This document shows, one piece after another, positions 1 to 9,886 of a stretch of DNA of 64,000 bases (its first letter is position 1; each line of letters opens with the position of its first letter). The position numbers and the translations under genes were made by a program. The notes under the pieces are model-generated. The model did no database searches. It saw only the letters and a list, made by a program, of their open reading frames with translations, and was not told where the DNA came from. This stretch comes from Deroplatys truncata (Eukaryota; Arthropoda; Insecta; Mantodea; Mantidae). The stretch covers positions 57,706,539 to 57,770,538 of the forward strand of contig CM060976.1 of NCBI GenBank assembly GCA_030765065.1, written 5' to 3'.

Positions 1-294
1 TTATTAAAGGTTGGGATTTTTCATTTCCTTTCAACATTCAGTTGTTTCTCGCGATTGCGGAAACAATATGGAATTTTTAGGCCAGCGTATAGCGTCCAGC
101 TCTTAAGATATTTAACTGCTACTGCTATCTCTTTGTATCTATAATGAATTCTGTAAATTAGCTATTTCTGTAAAGGCTTATTTTTATTTAAATGTAGTAT
201 ATAGAAAAATAAACCTTAATTAGAATAGTTTGCATATCCATAATAGACGATAGAGGGTAGCCAAACTCATGTGAATGTATTACATCAGATTTTT
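1..294 (+). mobile_element. H-family element H1, 3' terminal part
   Basis: This is the right-hand end of a diverged H copy, cut off by the window start. It ends with the family terminus ACATCAGA followed by T. Its body matches the older subfamily also seen at 52.4-52.7 kb (shared stretch GCATATAGCGTCCAG and its equivalents) rather than the young copies. The subterminal AGTAGAGAAAGT motif is badly decayed here. Confidence 0.7.
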
Positions 295-295
295 G

Positions 296-609
296 CATAG
301 TGCGTTTTCGTCCATCGCTTAATGTTACCAGTTATACGGAATTTCTTTCAAATGAAGAGGACTTCACAAGCTTTCTCTAGAAAATTCATGACATACATTT
401 TATTTGTCAGTTGTTTTATTAATATTAATCAAAATCATTAGAACCATCCTGGTAAAATAAAAACACTGAAAAATCCCATGTAAAGGTAGTTGGGATGTGG
501 AGTTTTCTTGAAAATCTTCGTGTCGCATCTTTGGAAAATGTCTGAACTTAAAAACCAATTTTGTTATTTATTCCACGTTTAGTTTTTGAGTTATGCTGTT
601 CTCTCTCTC

Positions 610-643
<34 letters not shown>

Positions 644-794
644 AGAGACACAAACACGGGCCTTCTGCTAAAAATGCTTTCTTTTTTATTCAGGCGAGCT
701 CTAAACACGTATTTGAAGTGAAATCTCGGTATCAAATTTTTAGGTGGAAGGCCATACCTTCTCTAATAACTACGTGCGTGATAGAGAAAGTAAA
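296..794 (-). mobile_element. H-family element H2, 5' part, inverted next to H1
   Basis: An old H copy in reverse orientation. It contains the family blocks in order: CTTCGTGTCGCATCTTTGG-like, TGAGTTATGCTG, a CT/CA microsatellite at about 600-650, GTGAAATCTCGGTATC, and the terminal GAGAAAGTAAA at 785-794. The right part of the element is missing. An 80-codon reading frame across it includes the microsatellite and is not considered a gene. Confidence 0.75.
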
Positions 795-905
795 CATAAT
801 TTTAGAAAATGGCGTGTGTGAGCGGTAAATACTAATCTTGGTATGTAATTTCAGCAGTTTCCTAGGATTTTCAAGAAAATTCTACTCCCCAAACTACCCT
901 TTATA

Positions 906-930
906 CACGGTGTGCAAAACCTAAGGACGA
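906..930 (+). repeat. Left terminal inverted repeat of the Tc1-like element
   Basis: Begins CACGGTGTGCAAAACC and continues TAAGGACGA. It pairs with the right end, with mismatches near the tip. Confidence 0.8.
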
Positions 931-1139
931 AAGTAATCTTCGCAAGCTGTGACACTGCCAGTAACATAGCTCGATGAAACTTGAATCATACATAGAAGGA
1001 AACTGCTACAGTAGGCAACTAAACGAAATATGCAATGAAACGGACAGAAATGTCACTTTTATCCATAGACCATAAGTTACACTAAAGTCAATACGACATA
1101 TGATGGCTCTCTGGATTTACAGAAACAGATACACGGTGC

Positions 1140-2184
1140 TTAAAAGGGTGTATGATCACCACGGACAGCAATGCATGCTCTACATCGTGCTCTCATGCTG
1201 GCCACAAGGTTGCTAAGCAGTTCTTGTGGTAGGGCGTTCTATTCATCCACTAGCGCTGTTGACAACTGTTGGATGGTCGTCGGTGCATGTAGATGTGCTG
1301 CAATGCGTCTCTCCAAAACATCCCACGCGTGTATGATGGGATTTAAATCGGGGGAACGGGCAGGCCAGTCCATTCATCGAATATCCTCTGGTTCCAAGAG
1401 ATCCTCCACCTGCGCTGTTCGATGCGGTCGCGAGTTGTCTCCATAAAAATGATGTCAGGGCCGACTGCACCTCTGAAAAGACGCACATGGGGAAGGAGTA
1501 CAGTATCACAATAACGTGGTCCAGTGAGCGCACCGTGTTCAAAGATTTGGAGTTCGGGCTGCTCATGCAACATTATGCCTCCCCAAACCATAACACCCGG
1601 ACCACCAAAACGATCATGTTCAAGGATTTTCCTGGGTTCATTACATGTTCCCACCTCTCTCCAGATAAGGGTGCGTCGAGAATCACTACTTAGACTGAAT
1701 CTGCTCTCATCCGAGAAGAGCACGCAACCCCATTCCTCGTTGGTACAATGTTGATATTCTTGAAACCATCGCAAATGGTGCCGCCGATATGCGAATGTCA
1801 ATGGAACACAACGTACTGGCCGTCGGGTACAGAGACTACCTCTGTGTAGTCACCGTGCCACTGTGTATCGTGAGATTGCGTGCCTAGCTGTCCTGTTAAA
1901 TGTGGTTGCAATTGCATCCGCTGTTTGGCGTGGATCCCTTCTTGCTTGTTGCACAATGTAGCGCTCATCTGCTGCTGTAGTTGAGCGTGGTCGACCACCA
2001 CCTCTCCTTGGGACGGTAGAGCTTGTGGCTTGGAAGGTTCCCCATGTACGTGAAACAATGCTGTGAGCAATTCCAAACTCCTGAGCAACACTCGTCACCT
2101 TCGCCCTTCTTCCAGTTTCCCGATGATTCTTCCCCGTGTGAAGTCATCCAAATGGTGTCTACGGGCCTTGTTGCAATGAGGAAC
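1140..2184 (-). pseudogene. Tc1-like (DD34E-type) transposase, broken
   Basis: The reverse-strand remnant is about 348 codons, close to the usual 340 of Tc1 transposases. In order it shows an N-terminal DNA-binding region (HHLDDFTRGRIIGKLEEGRR, then TSVAQEFGIAHSIVSRTW), a GGGRPRSTT linker, the first catalytic Asp in LFSDESRFSL (about 1709-1711), a GVMVWGGIM strand, the second Asp in DNSRPHR, and the third-residue region in SPDLNPIIHAW. The C-terminus is CIAVRGDHTPF. Visible lesions are a frameshift near 2100, a TGA near 1850, a frameshift near 1437 just before the second Asp, a TGA at 1374-1376 and a TAG near 1240. The third catalytic residue, normally Glu at spacing 34, is Ile (codon 1332-1334). 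The initiator Met position reads Val. The enzyme is certainly inactive. Confidence 0.9.
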
Positions 2185-2381
2185 ACCACTACAGTGCACC
2201 GTAACAACTCGCTAATTGCCACACACCGTCTTGTCCTGTTTTGTCAACTGTCCGTGTTACGGGACCAGACCCATTTGGCACTATAGCCTCACTACACTCA
2301 CGCCATGTGACGTCCGGATTTCTGTGTACGTGTGAGAGACCTCTGGCAACATGCTCCGCACCTTCATCTACTTTACACATC

Positions 2382-2405
2382 TCGTCCTTAGGTTTTTCAC
2401 AAGTG
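2382..2405 (-). repeat. Right terminal inverted repeat of the Tc1-like element
   Basis: Reading inward on the reverse strand, it begins CACTTGTGAAAAACC and continues TAAGGACGA, matching the left end at most positions. Confidence 0.8.
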
Positions 2406-2456
2406 TATCTTAATTTTCTGGGAATGGTTTGTGAAGTCTTCATTCTGAATGGCATT

Positions 2457-2800
2457 CTTACTTTCTCTACTATGTATAGTAAGTATGGGGAATTATTGCA
2501 TTCCACCCAAAAATTGGATTCCGAAATTACACCAGAAACACAGGTTTTTAGCGCCCTGAATCCAAATAAAGCATTTTTGAAGATATGTTCTTTTGTATCT
2601 TGAACAGTATAACTGAAAACGAAAAGTTGGATGAATACCAAACTTGGTATTTGACTTTAACATATTCCAGAAATGCGACACGTAGATTTTCATGAAAATC
2701 CCTCACCCTAGAGTACCACTTAGTGGAACATTTCTCAAAAATGGCTCTAACGATTTTGATTAAAATATCATATGTTTAAGATGTATATCTTGAATATCCT
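2457..2800 (+). mobile_element. H-family element H4, left half
   Basis: Starts with CTTACTTTCTCTACTATGTA and follows the family through ATTCCACCC, GAATCCAAA, TTGGTATTT, GCGACACG, CTCTAACGATTTTGATT and AAAATATCATATGTTTAAG, then breaks off near 2800. The microsatellite is nearly absent in this copy. It starts inside the H3 remnant. Confidence 0.8.
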
Positions 2801-3237
2801 GTCCTTAACCTCCTCCCGGTTTATGTGGAAGGGGGGATACACACCGCAAAATTCACCGCCAGGTTTTCAAGTTACAACTTCTAGGAATAACGAGATTAAT
2901 GTTATATGCTGCCGTAATGTTAACATTTCATGCATAGCTAACTTATGATCTATGTATTCAACAGTTGAGGTCCCTTCTATACTGTGATGCAGAACGTAGA
3001 GGGTGTTAATGAACAAAACCGAAACATCTGCACGCTGTATACAGTGATTTTGGTCACGTAATCCAAGGAAGGGAACTTGCATATTCACGATTACAGACTA
3101 CCTCACAGACTTGCAACACATTCTGATGTGTAATACTAACATGTGCAGTTCATACCAATTACGAATACATAGCATATCTTTACATACTATACCTACAACC
3201 TTAGAAAATGGTGGATAAATACTTAAGTATAAAAATG
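2801..3237. other. No recognised feature
   Basis: I see no gene, repeat end or structured element here. A 73-codon reverse-strand reading frame at 2867-3088 shows no recognisable motif. Confidence 0.5.
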
Positions 3238-3345
3238 GGCAGGGTATACATTAGTTTTATTGATTTAGAAAAAGCATTTGGCACTATCAACACGGTTGCA
3301 CTATGGTTAAAACTAATTAAGAAAGTGTTATTTAAGTATTTATAG
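3238..3345 (+). pseudogene. Non-LTR reverse transcriptase fragment (motif A)
   Basis: This stretch encodes YISFIDLEKAFGTIN followed by ALWLKLIKK and a stop. It matches the palm motif A of LINE reverse transcriptases (hydrophobic-F-x-D-L-E-K-A-F-D-T), with the catalytic Asp of FID kept and the second Asp of the motif changed to Gly. It is only about 36 codons long. Weak continuation may exist to about 3480 in other frames. It could belong to the same LINE as the fragment at 4.6-6.2 kb, but that cannot be shown from the sequence. Confidence 0.65.
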
Positions 3346-4596
3346 ATGACATTATAGAAGAGATAAAAATTTAATAAGCGTTCACCAGTTAATAATAAGG
3401 AAATACCAGGATTATTGTTTGCACTGGCAGGTTTCGTTTCAGTTATGGCTTAAGTAAAGCTATTGATACAATTTGTGCTGTTATGTGTTGGTTTTATGTT
3501 TTGTATCTGTGTTATACATCCAGCCAGGCACTTTACGTTGCTTGTCCCCTTGCTTAACGCACTCTTTGGTGCTGTCTTTTTTTTCTCCTCTCTGGTTTGC
3601 TTACGTGGCATGTGCTTTGGCCGTACGCGGTGAGTGGTGGATTTCTGTCGTATTGCAGGGATAGCTCTCTGCCCGGCAACAACTCATCCGGATTGTGGAA
3701 GTTTTTTGTAATTGATTTAAGGAACGTCTTTTGTGATTATTTGTGGATCGGCCTTATGTAAAGGTAGGCTTTGTTATCAGTTTATATCTTGGTAATGGTG
3801 AGTGAATTTTGGGGCGGAAAACGTAATGTGTGTTTTAAAACACGAATTCGTAAAGTGACTGGCTCTTGGAATTGTTCATATGTTTAGTGTGTTTTGGTTC
3901 TTTTTTAGTTGAGTTATATTTTCAGTGCGTGATTTTCAGTGCATAGTTAGTTTAAAGTTACAGAAATTCTGTTATGTTAATTATGGGAGCAGTAATTGCA
4001 GTCAAAAAACCCTACCATGCTGAACTTTGAAAAACTGAAAACCGTTGGGTTGTAAAGTACATCTAGCTCAGCTGGACTTTGAAGCTTGCTGTTACTAGAA
4101 ATTCATAAAAGTCTGTTTGGGTCTTGATCAACATACTTAGCAAGTCTTTGACTAGATAAACATAATTAAATATATTGGTCTGATGTTTATAGTGGCCTTG
4201 TTTTATAAAGTTTCTAAATTGATTTTGTTTGTTGAATTTTTGTTTTACTTAATTTTTGCTGTATTTAAAACTTGCCTTACTGCTCTGCTCAATTGGTTTT
4301 GGTTGGTTTACTATTTAAGCCATCTTTGTTTTACAGTTATTCTTTTAAGGTTGCTTTACGGTTCTGGTTATTAATGTTTGTTTATTATTATCATTAAAGT
4401 ACCAAAAAAAACTTACCAATAGTAGTATATTTTTGAGAGTTCTGGTTTCCATCTTATTTTTCTCCCCTACGGCACTCGTTAGGGCTTCCCTTTTCGCTTG
4501 GCTGGGGTTCACTAACTCAGTCAAACCTTCTTAAGCGTCTGCATGGTTTCGCTGCCTTGCTCCAGTGTAATGTTTTGGGAATAACCAGCGAAACCA
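3346..4596. other. No recognised feature, T-rich
   Basis: The + strand is T-rich. Two short hydrophobic reading frames (3473-3664 and 4183-4374) are simply products of T-rich codons. Bases 4440-4596 are more GC-rich and may be LINE sequence upstream of the next entry, without a recognisable motif. Confidence 0.45.
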
Positions 4597-6165
4597 TTGC
4601 AAATTGGAAAACAGTGTAAAGAGTGGCGGCTTAGAACATTCATTCATTCATTCATTATCTGTTTACCCTCCTCTTATATAGGACTTACACCCCCCAGGAC
4701 TTACAAGCGGGTGCCTGGAGTCAGAAGCCCGTCGAGGAGCAGACACTCATGGATCAGACAGAGCATCCAGGATGGGTGATCACCCCGATGCCTGGTATGG
4801 GATGAAGGAAGTAGATGAAACGAAATGGTGGTGAAATGGATGAAAGGAAAGGTGATGATGGAGCAGTGGGTGGAATGAATGGTGGGGGAAACCGGAGAAC
4901 CCGGAGAAAACCCGCCCAGACGCCGCTTCGGCGGCTTAGAATAAATAAAAATAAATCGAAAATCATTATCCTTAACAAAGGACATAAACTAAGAAAGACC
5001 GAAAATTGGTATTGGGAAGGAACAGAGCTGGAAGTAGTGCGGACAATTGACTATTTAGGAGTAAGGCTCAGTAGTGTAAGGGATTGGGGAGAACAGAAGA
5101 AAAAAGTACTAGCAAAGGGGAAAGAAGCAATACAGGTAATCAGAACATGTGCGAGAAAATACCAGAAATGCAAATTGTGTGGCTAGAAGGATATATGACA
5201 CAGTGGTGGAAGCAAGGATGATATGGGGGCTGGAAAAAGAATGGGAAAATGTAGATGCTATACATTGGAATTTTTGCAAAATAAACCTGGGATTACCAAG
5301 AAGCTCACCGAATGGAGCAGCACAAGCAGAACTAGGTAGGGTGGGAGCTAAAGGCAAAATGTAGAAAGGGTAAATGCTGGTTCAGAATAAAGGTCCAAGA
5401 GAGACCTGATATACTATAGCAATGCTTGTTGTACAAGAGAAAATGGGGGAAAAGAAACTTGGATGCACAATATACAGAAAACATTGGAAGAAATAAGAAT
5501 GGAGGAAATATGGGCAGAAAGAAACAGCAAAAGTAAGGGTTTCTGGAAATAAATTAGAACAAGAGTGGAGGATATTAAAGAACAAGAAATTATAAGAGTT
5601 TCAAGGAATAAAGGTAATTAATATATTCTAAATATTTTAAACCATTATGGGGAAAAAATACACGAAGTATGCAAGAAAGAGGCCAGAATGGGGTATGCAT
5701 GGGTAAGGACAGCTGTAATGAATTTAAATGGTCTAATAGGAAGAGGAAGGGGGGGCAGATGTACTAAATGTAATGGATTACATGACAATTGGCATTATAT
5801 TGGAATGCGAGGACACGGATAAAGGAAGAGATTTTAATGCTAGAGAAATGGAAAAATTCACCAATAGAGCTAAAAGTTAAGAATGTTTCTTAATGCAAGA
5901 TGAAATGAGTATGTAGAGAAAGAAGGAAAATATTTAGGAAAAATAAGATTGAAATTTTTAAAACAAGTGTGACGCAAATTGGAGAAAATACGGAAAAGGG
6001 GTGACATGGCAAAAAAGTAAATAAGTGATGCATTATCTTCCTCATTATATATACAACAGAATGTTAAATATAAGAGCAGGAGAAATAATAAACAATTTCA
6101 TTGTACTGTACGAATTGCATAAATTGTATGTAAAGTTTAAAGCAGGCAATAAATAATTCATTCAC
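4597..6165 (+). pseudogene. Non-LTR retrotransposon (LINE) 3' portion, split by a SINE
   Basis: The remnant covers the end of a reverse transcriptase and the C-terminal region. Before the SINE it reads GKQCKEWRLR. After it, RINKNKSKIIILNKG, then ELEVVRTIDYLGVRLSS, the thumb-region motif (YLGVxxSS) of LINE reverse transcriptases. After a frameshift near 5150 it continues RIYDTVVEARMIWGLEKEW and INLGLPRSSPNGAAQAELGR, a typical LINE C-terminal block. A later piece near 5755-5830 reads CTKC and then ILECEDTDKGR, resembling the C-terminal cysteine/histidine motif. The end is an A-rich tail (AATAAATAATT) near 6150. Several frameshifts make it inactive. The clade (R1-, Jockey- or I-like) cannot be decided. 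Confidence 0.8.
4637..4929 (-). mobile_element. SINE family SB, copy 1, 5'-truncated
   Basis: The copy is flanked by a perfect 12-bp target duplication GGCGGCTTAGAA at 4625-4636 and 4930-4941, inside the LINE reading frame. On the reverse strand it ends with repeated AATG units (visible as CATTCATTCATT on the + strand at 4637 onward). It shares blocks such as GACTTACACCCCCCAGGACT and CGAGGAGCAGACACTCATGG with the full copy at 55.7-56.1 kb, but lacks that copy's tRNA-like head. The truncation occurred at insertion, since the target duplication abuts the truncated end. Confidence 0.88.
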
Positions 6166-6395
6166 AATATACCTACAGCTCATACAAATGCCTATTTCTG
6201 CTACTCATTAATTCTTAATAACGACAAATTTCTGCTTAGAAATGATTTCAAATTAGACAGCAGGGTTACATGGATAATGCTGTAACAACAACAAAACACT
6301 TGACTCAACAGCTATAGCTTAAGGTTATCGAGAGTTGGGCACCGTTGAGCAGCGCTCACCAGCGTAAACATCGGAAGCGCTATCGACAGATAACC

Positions 6396-6415
6396 AGAAT
6401 CTTCTGGAAGCTTCC
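6396..6415 (+). promoter_or_regulatory. Heat-shock element, four perfect pentamers
   Basis: The bases read aGAAt cTTCt gGAAg cTTCc: four contiguous alternating nGAAn/nTTCn units with no mismatch. Three such units are enough for trimeric heat-shock factor. It lies about 94-113 bases upstream of the inferred start site. Confidence 0.8.
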
Positions 6416-6441
6416 TTTTTCCGCCTCCAGAACGCGTGTCC

Positions 6442-6467
6442 AGAAATTTCAAAATGTTCTGTGGAAG
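6442..6467 (+). promoter_or_regulatory. Second, partial heat-shock element
   Basis: aGAAa tTTCa are adjacent, followed after a 4-base gap by gTTCt and after 2 bases by gGAAg. The register is imperfect, but two clusters of GAA units close to the TATA box are usual in heat-shock promoters. Confidence 0.6.
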
Positions 6468-6480
6468 ATTATTTTGGCTG

Positions 6481-6487
6481 TATAAGC
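6481..6487 (+). promoter_or_regulatory. TATA box
   Basis: TATAAGC. Its first T lies 28 bases before the A of the initiator, within the normal range for insect core promoters. Confidence 0.7.
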
Positions 6488-6506
6488 TCTCTCGCAAACC
6501 ACTTTG

Positions 6507-6512
6507 TCAGTT
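6507..6512 (+). promoter_or_regulatory. Initiator TCAGTT, inferred start at 6509
   Basis: An exact match to the arthropod initiator consensus TCAGTY, at the expected distance from the TATA box. The inferred first base is the A at 6509. Confidence 0.65.
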
Positions 6513-6884
6513 AGTAACGAGTTAGCAGGTGCGACGAAACACGCTATTTTCCTAGCGATTTTTGGCGACTGCTGCTTCGGCGAGATATACGAAAAGTTTT
6601 GTATTCGACTTCCTAGCGAGTGAACCGTCCGGAAAAAGAGGTCTATGTCGTGCGTATTTCATCAAACTGTGTTGAAAAGAAAGTGAAGCGGCAGAAAGAT
6701 CTGAATTAGTTCACTTTAGTGAAGTGGCAGTGTCAACTAAGTGAAATCACACTGAAAGTCAAACTAAATCACATTAGTGAAATGTCAGTGAAAACTGGAG
6801 TCATAATATTTATCAACAAGCATGGGAATTTCTAAGCAGGACGAAAGGATATGAAGTTGAACTGTTACTGCATTGACATCCCAG
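6509..6884 (+). other. Leader-like transcribed region of the heat-shock promoter
   Basis: Downstream of the initiator the sequence is purine-rich with repeated AGTGAA units between about 6680 and 6795, including the palindrome TTCACTTTAGTGAA at 6710-6723. This composition resembles the long A-rich leaders of insect heat-shock mRNAs. The first ATG in a good context (AAGCATGG, ATG at 6822) opens only ten codons. A later ATG at 6851 opens 48 codons with no recognisable motif. CCAG|GTAAAA at 6881-6890 could be a splice donor, as in genes with a leader intron. No heat-shock coding sequence follows in the window. It may be the first exon of a spliced gene, a non-coding RNA, or a decapitated duplicate. 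Confidence 0.4.
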
Positions 6885-6999
6885 GTAAAAAACCACCCCG
6901 ACCCTCGCACTGTCTGTCGGCACTTGCAGACAGCACCCTTAGACCGCATTTAAGTGGCCCGTCAGTGACTCATAGCAAAAATTATCGCTCTTCATAAAA

Positions 7000-7140
7000 C
7001 ACATGCACACGGCACTTTTCTAAACATGCTTCTTTTTTAATCACGGAACCTCAAAACAAGTCTTTCTATTGAGATCATATTGTTTTGGATTAAATACAAT
7101 ACTTCCTCTCCTACTATACGTAGGTGCTAGAGAAAGTAAA
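7000..7140 (-). mobile_element. H-family fragment H5, left terminal part
   Basis: About 140 bases in reverse orientation matching the end of H: AAACATGCTT, then AATACAATACTTCC, then CTACTATACGTAGG and the terminal AGAGAAAGTAAA at 7129-7140. Confidence 0.65.
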
Positions 7141-7299
7141 TTGCATATATTCACAGTTATAATTTAAATAGCGGAACAAACTTTAACCTGACTATTCCTT
7201 CATATGCCGCGTATTTGATATTGACGGATAACGTACATAGAGGTCACTGACCTTAAAACATGCTACTTTATGGCATATAACGTCAGCTTGTACTGAACC

Positions 7300-7758
7300 G
7301 TAATAGTATAGTGGGACACCTCGCGCACTGCGACCATTTTCATTTATTGTGGCTACACCTCCCGGGAGGCAGGGATGAGTTGAAGGAGCCGAAGGAGGTC
7401 CCAGTCCGCAGGCAGAAGCCCTCAGAGATGCGCAGAAGTTCCTAACATTTCAAGTTTGAACCCCCGCGCACCAGTGGCCGGGAATCCCAAGAAAGCGGAG
7501 CAGCGATTCTAACAAACAGAACATAACTCTTTCCAACGCAAATGCGTCCACGCCATCTGCCCAGCACCGCCAGCACCACAGGACCTGAAATCACTCCTGA
7601 AACGTGAAATGGAGATGAAATGAAACGAAATGGGGGAAAGGAGAAATCATAGTGGAGTACACCACCCCGGTCAGAGTGGGCAGTTACCGAGAATCGATCC
7701 CAGTACCTTACGAATGCGGGCCACAGACTTTTGGCCTGAACCAAACCGCTCGGTTCAA
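7300..7758 (-). mobile_element. SINE family SA, copy 1
   Basis: On the reverse strand the element starts with a tRNA-like head near 7758 (ACCGAGCGG, then a diverged A box). A B-box-like GGGATCGATTC lies at about 7690-7700, followed by the family body with GTGGTGTACTCC, CGTTTCATTTCATC and CTGGGCAGATGG. It ends with the second tail type (GGTGTCCCAC) near 7310-7318. A 100-codon reverse frame across it is incidental. Confidence 0.75.
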
Positions 7759-7798
7759 TTTTCGAACAAATTATATTCTTGAAAAAAGTTATAATGTT

Positions 7799-8422
7799 CG
7801 ATCTGTTACATTCACATGACTTTCTCTATTCACTATTCTACACAATATTGATACAAAAGCTTGTTATTCTAGCTTGTTCTTGTTAATCCAGATCAACTTT
7901 AATTAGTAGGCAAAACAGTAGTCAGATGCTTAAGCAGTGTATCGCTATGTAAAAGTATACTTAAGTATTTGAAATTCAAATTAATAACAAGAAATATTTT
8001 GGAAATGGTTAATTAACAAAAAAAGAAAGAAAGTCATTTGATATAGATTGTGTCCATTAAGGAGTTCCTCATATTTTGGTATCGTAAGAGCCATTTTTGA
8101 GAAAATAAAAAAATGTCGAAAAAATATCCATGTAAAGGGACTTTGGGGTGGGGGGATTTTCTTCACTGTCCTTGTGTCGTATGCTTGAATCTTCATGTCG
8201 CATCTTTGGAACATACTGAGCTTAAATAACAAGTTTTGTATTCATCAGATTTTTTGTTTTTGAGTTGTGCTGATCACAGACACACACGTGAATTTCTCTA
8301 AAAGCTCCTTGTTGGTTTCAGGGGACCTCGAAACTTTTATTTTCGATGAAGTCTTGACAGAACTTTTTAGTGGAATACAAGGTTTCCTCTACTTGTATAA
8401 GTAGTAACAGAGATAGTAAAAA
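7799..8422 (-). mobile_element. H-family element H6, complete but shortened
   Basis: Both ends are present in reverse orientation: ATCTGTTACATTCACATGAC followed by TTTCTC at 7801 onward, and GAGATAGTAAAA at 8410-8421. The internal part is shorter than in young copies, and the microsatellite is reduced to CACAGACACACACG near 8275-8288. Confidence 0.8.
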
Positions 8423-9049
8423 TATATGTTTATGTAACGAAATTTTGGTCGGAATGCAATACTTTCCCAATAAAATAAAATGTATTTGAAAATTCAGAAA
8501 ATTAAAGAAATAAAGAAATAAAAATCTGCAAAATAATCCCTTATCGTTTCCAGGTCTTTGTACTAAAATTAAAGCACGTAGTTTCAAAAGCGTAGAAAAC
8601 AGATATTTCAGCCATCATCTCCTTGTTTGCCAAAGGGAAAGGCTCCTGTGAAAATCAAAGCACGTCATCGAGCACCCAAACTTTCAGTTTCTGGATTACT
8701 AAGCCACCAAGCCGCACAAAGAACAGACTTCTCTCAGGAGTTTCTCAGGAAGGAATTAGGTTGGGGAATGTTGGTACGAGTGGCAATAAGCCTGGGAATA
8801 TAAATCGTGTTGAAAAACGGTAGATGAAACTACAAAGCCATTCGTTTCGGAAGATAAAATAAAATCCCCGTACATAAAATTAAAGATGTATTTCTTGTGT
8901 GTAAAGAACGGGATGCTAAGGTTTAGCTTTTATGTGGCAACTAGCTAAAATGTGAAACAAACCCCACTTCTCATACTAGATTTTGTAATTTTCACTCTTG
9001 TTTTAGTAAGAAAATATAATTAACTTCATAATGATAAAAATATAGAATT
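8423..9049. other. No recognised feature
   Basis: AT-rich sequence with a 66-codon + strand frame (8623-8823) and an 89-codon reverse frame reaching into H6. Neither has a recognisable motif. Confidence 0.45.
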
Positions 9050-9886
9050 ATTACTTTCTCTACTTCGTATGGTAAGTAGGGGAAGTATTGCATTCCACTC
9101 AAAAATTCGATACCGAGATTTCACCGAAAATACACGTTTTGAGACCTCCGAATCCAAAAATAATTTATAAAAAGGGCGTGCGCGCGCGCGCGTGTATGCG
9201 TGTCTGTAAACAACATAACCCAAAAATGAAAAGTCGGATAAGTACCAAACTTGGTATTTAGGTTCAGTATCTTTCAAAGATGCGACACGGAGATGTTCAA
9301 GAAAATCCCCTACCCCAGAGTACCCTTTACGTGAACATTTTTCGAAAGTTTTGATTTTCCCCAAAATTGCTCTAACGGTTTTGATTAAAATATCATATGT
9401 TGAAGATACTTTTATAGCAAATGAAATGCATACTTTAATTTTCTGGGAATGCCCCAAAAGTCCTCTTCTTCTGAATGAATTTTGAATAACTGTAAAGAGA
9501 ATAACTGTAAACCGTAAAGACATAGACAACATTTTACTATATAAAAAATGTATAGCTCGTTAAAACGCACAATTTATGTCCTATGCATTTTTTGTCTAGT
9601 GAAACTTTTCCGAGATATTCCTTGTTTGAATTTTCCAATACACCTTTTCTCAAATGGGAATTAGTTACTCTTTCTTTTTTATGTCCAAATAGCAACTAGC
9701 TCTTAGAAGATTTGACTGTCACCTAAAGCCTCCCATATTCTCCTTGCACCTACAAGAAAATTAGCAATACCATAGTTTGTGCAAAATTTTATGCCGATTA
9801 ACATAAAGTAGATGTAGAATAAGTGTTTGTAAAATAGTTTGTACAAGAGTAGAGATAGTCATGTTAGTGTAATACGTCAGACGATT
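9050..9886 (+). mobile_element. H-family element H7, near full length
   Basis: Starts TTACTTTCTCTACTTCGTAT and ends AGTAGAGATAGTC, TGTTAGTGTAATACGTCAGA. The microsatellite position holds a short GC run (GCGCGCGCGC, 9180-9190) instead of the usual GT run. A reverse-strand frame of 168 codons spans this copy. It includes the simple repeat and is discussed among the rejected items. Confidence 0.88.

Larger units (their letters stand above)
906..2405 (-). mobile_element. Tc1-like DNA transposon with decayed transposase
   Basis: The ends are imperfect terminal inverted repeats sharing AAACCTAAGGACGA (906-930 and the complement at 2382-2405). TA dinucleotides at 904-905 and 2406-2407 fit the TA target duplication of the Tc1/mariner superfamily. 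The 1.5-kb length and single reverse-strand transposase remnant are typical of the group. The target was an H-family repeat. Many CGA-to-TGA type changes in the coding part indicate an old, inactive copy. Confidence 0.85.
834..2456 (+). mobile_element. H-family fragment H3, split by a Tc1-like element
   Basis: Bases 834-905 match the middle of H (TTGGTAT, then TTTTCAAGAAAAT, then CTACCCTTTA). Bases 2406-2456 match a later part (ATCTT, AATTTTCTGGGAATG, CTTCATTCTGAA). The interval between is a Tc1-like transposon flanked by TA. Some H sequence expected between the two halves is absent, so a deletion accompanied or preceded the insertion. H4 then starts inside the right-hand remnant. Confidence 0.6.
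6320..6508 (+). promoter_or_regulatory. Heat-shock-type promoter region
   Basis: The interval contains a perfect heat-shock element, a second partial one, a TATA box and an initiator in the correct order and spacing for transcription to the right. Further upstream lie two TATCGA motifs (6326-6331 as TTATCGA and 6381-6386), which resemble half of a DRE site, and an inverted pair GGTTATC/GATAACC at 6323-6329 and 6389-6395. It is not a copy of any repeat family I can see in the window. The layout is that of insect Hsp70, Hsp83 or hsr-omega promoters. Which gene it belonged to cannot be told from the sequence. Confidence 0.7.
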
